Both the position numbers and the translations under genes were made by a program. Positions 63,769-64,000 of a stretch of DNA of 64,000 nucleotides are shown here, one piece after another (position 1 is the first letter of the stretch; the number at the start of each line of letters is the position of its first letter). The notes under the pieces are model-generated. The model saw nothing but the letters and a program-made list of their open reading frames with translations, was not told the DNA's origin and made no database searches. Origin of the DNA: Pedobacter ureilyticus (lineage in GTDB: Bacteria > Bacteroidota > Bacteroidia > Sphingobacteriales > Sphingobacteriaceae); contig NZ_SSHJ01000006.1 of assembly GCF_005925345.1 (NCBI RefSeq), positions 124,001 through 188,000 on the forward strand, given 5' to 3'.

Positions 63769-63802
63769 GAACCGTACGTGAACCTCTCAATTCATACGGC
63801 TC
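63769..63802 (-). ncRNA. Group II intron domain V
   Basis: A 34-nt hairpin on the minus strand: GAGCCGTATG at the base, a GAGA (GNRA-type) loop within AATTGAGAGGTT, and CACGTACGGTTC closing it, with the AGC catalytic triad near the 5' end and a 2-nt bulge. This is the conserved catalytic core of group II ribozymes. Confidence 0.85.
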
Positions 63803-63817
63803 TTATTATACAAATCA

Positions 63818-64000
63818 TTATACATGCTTAAAAACAGTCCAATAATAAAACATTGTTGGATAGCTTCGCTTTAGCTCCTTTATCCATCTGTATGCCCTGG
63901 TATAACTATTCCTGAAGCTTTTGTATTTGTTCAACACCCATTTTGCCAACCTGAATTCGAAGTGCCACATCAATTTCCGTAGAGCCATAAGATTGAACTT
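63818..64000 (-). CDS. ltrA: Group II intron maturase/reverse transcriptase, C-terminal end (partial)
   Basis: Sixty codons at the window's right edge, open to the end, read on the minus strand: KFNLMALRKLMWHFEFRLAK, then WVLNKYKSFRNSYTRAYRWI and KELKRSYPTMFYYWTVFKHV plus stop. The pattern (W-x-x-x-K-Y with basic helix, then R-A-Y-x-W-x-x-x-L) corresponds to the maturase-specific (domain X/thumb) end of intron-encoded proteins. The stop is 16 nt before domain V, as usual. The RT domain is outside the window. Confidence 0.8.
   Translation of the reverse strand, partial: KFNLMALRKLMWHFEFRLAKWVLNKYKSFRNSYTRAYRWIKELKRSYPTMFYYWTVFKHV

Larger units (their letters stand above)
63427..63817. other. 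Cassette end, hairpin, gene-tail fragment and intron 3' end
   Basis: No complete gene. In order: a hairpin of the GTCAT type (63458-63532; ends CCGTCATC and GATGACAG), a 67-nt fragment of the gene at 59051 (63628-63697), an imperfect palindrome GCACAAGCACCGTTGCACTT with ATGCTTGCAC, and the group II intron 3' end. Confidence 0.65.
63730..64000 (-). mobile_element. Group II intron, 3' part (continues past the window)
   Basis: On the minus strand the sequence contains a maturase C-terminal coding end, a domain V hairpin, a domain VI-like hairpin, and the ending CTACTCGAC, typical of bacterial group II introns; the 3' splice site is inferred at about 63730. The intron body and reverse-transcriptase domains lie beyond the right edge. 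Boundary by analogy only. Confidence 0.8.

Overview
The window is a 64 kb piece of a low-GC Bacteroidota chromosome, most likely a Sphingobacteriaceae member (Pedobacter-like). Support: a SusC/SusD pair, a T9SS-type sorting tail on a subtilase, a single-chain ~740-residue NADP isocitrate dehydrogenase, promoters of the TAnnTTTG type, very few Shine-Dalgarno sequences, and frequent TTG/GTG starts. No replication origin, rRNA or CRISPR array was seen.

Layout. 1-14 kb: the tail of rodA, an acidic hypothetical protein, thymidine kinase, a secreted subtilase, a broken glyoxalase-fold gene, a small GIY-YIG nuclease surrounded by long hairpin repeats, isocitrate dehydrogenase, methionine aminopeptidase, and several small enzymes (esterase, VOC, CYTH, DinB, rifampin ADP-ribosyltransferase). 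14.6-19.3 kb: a tight four-gene pectin operon (two esterases, CE8 pectinesterase, GH28 polygalacturonase). 19.4-21.5 kb: an ABC1/UbiB-type kinase with a TetR-like protein. 21.6-30.5 kb: a probable organic-phosphate module, with a Tat-exported alkaline phosphatase facing a Tat-exported phospholipase C that lies directly downstream of a SusC/SusD pair. 31-36.2 kb: lycopene cyclase-like protein, VOC protein, an SDR/SnoaL operon divergent from its likely HxlR regulator, tRNA-Met, and a SRPBCC protein. 36.4-56.6 kb: housekeeping genes: lptG, ribBA, tamB-like, tsaD, recA, nth, mtgA, aqpZ, an AsmA-like protein, and two Fe-S electron-transfer proteins.

56.8-64 kb is different. After two tandem identical tRNA-Phe genes with matching promoters comes an accessory region of orphan genes, hairpins and repeats. 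Two lipoprotein genes (one an S41 peptidase) are bounded by GTTAGCTGT/ACAGCTAAC sites; between them lies a complete 136-nt inverted-repeat element laid out like an integron attC site, so this looks like an integrase-less cassette array (CALIN-like). The window ends inside a group II intron on the minus strand (domain V and the maturase C-terminus are visible). The end of one gene (59051-60103) recurs as fragments beside tRNA-Met and beside the intron.

Dispersed intergenic hairpins beginning CCGTCATTTCGA (three copies around the GIY-YIG gene and more elsewhere) form a repeat family that may depend on that nuclease. All functions are inferred from motifs read by eye; no database search was possible.
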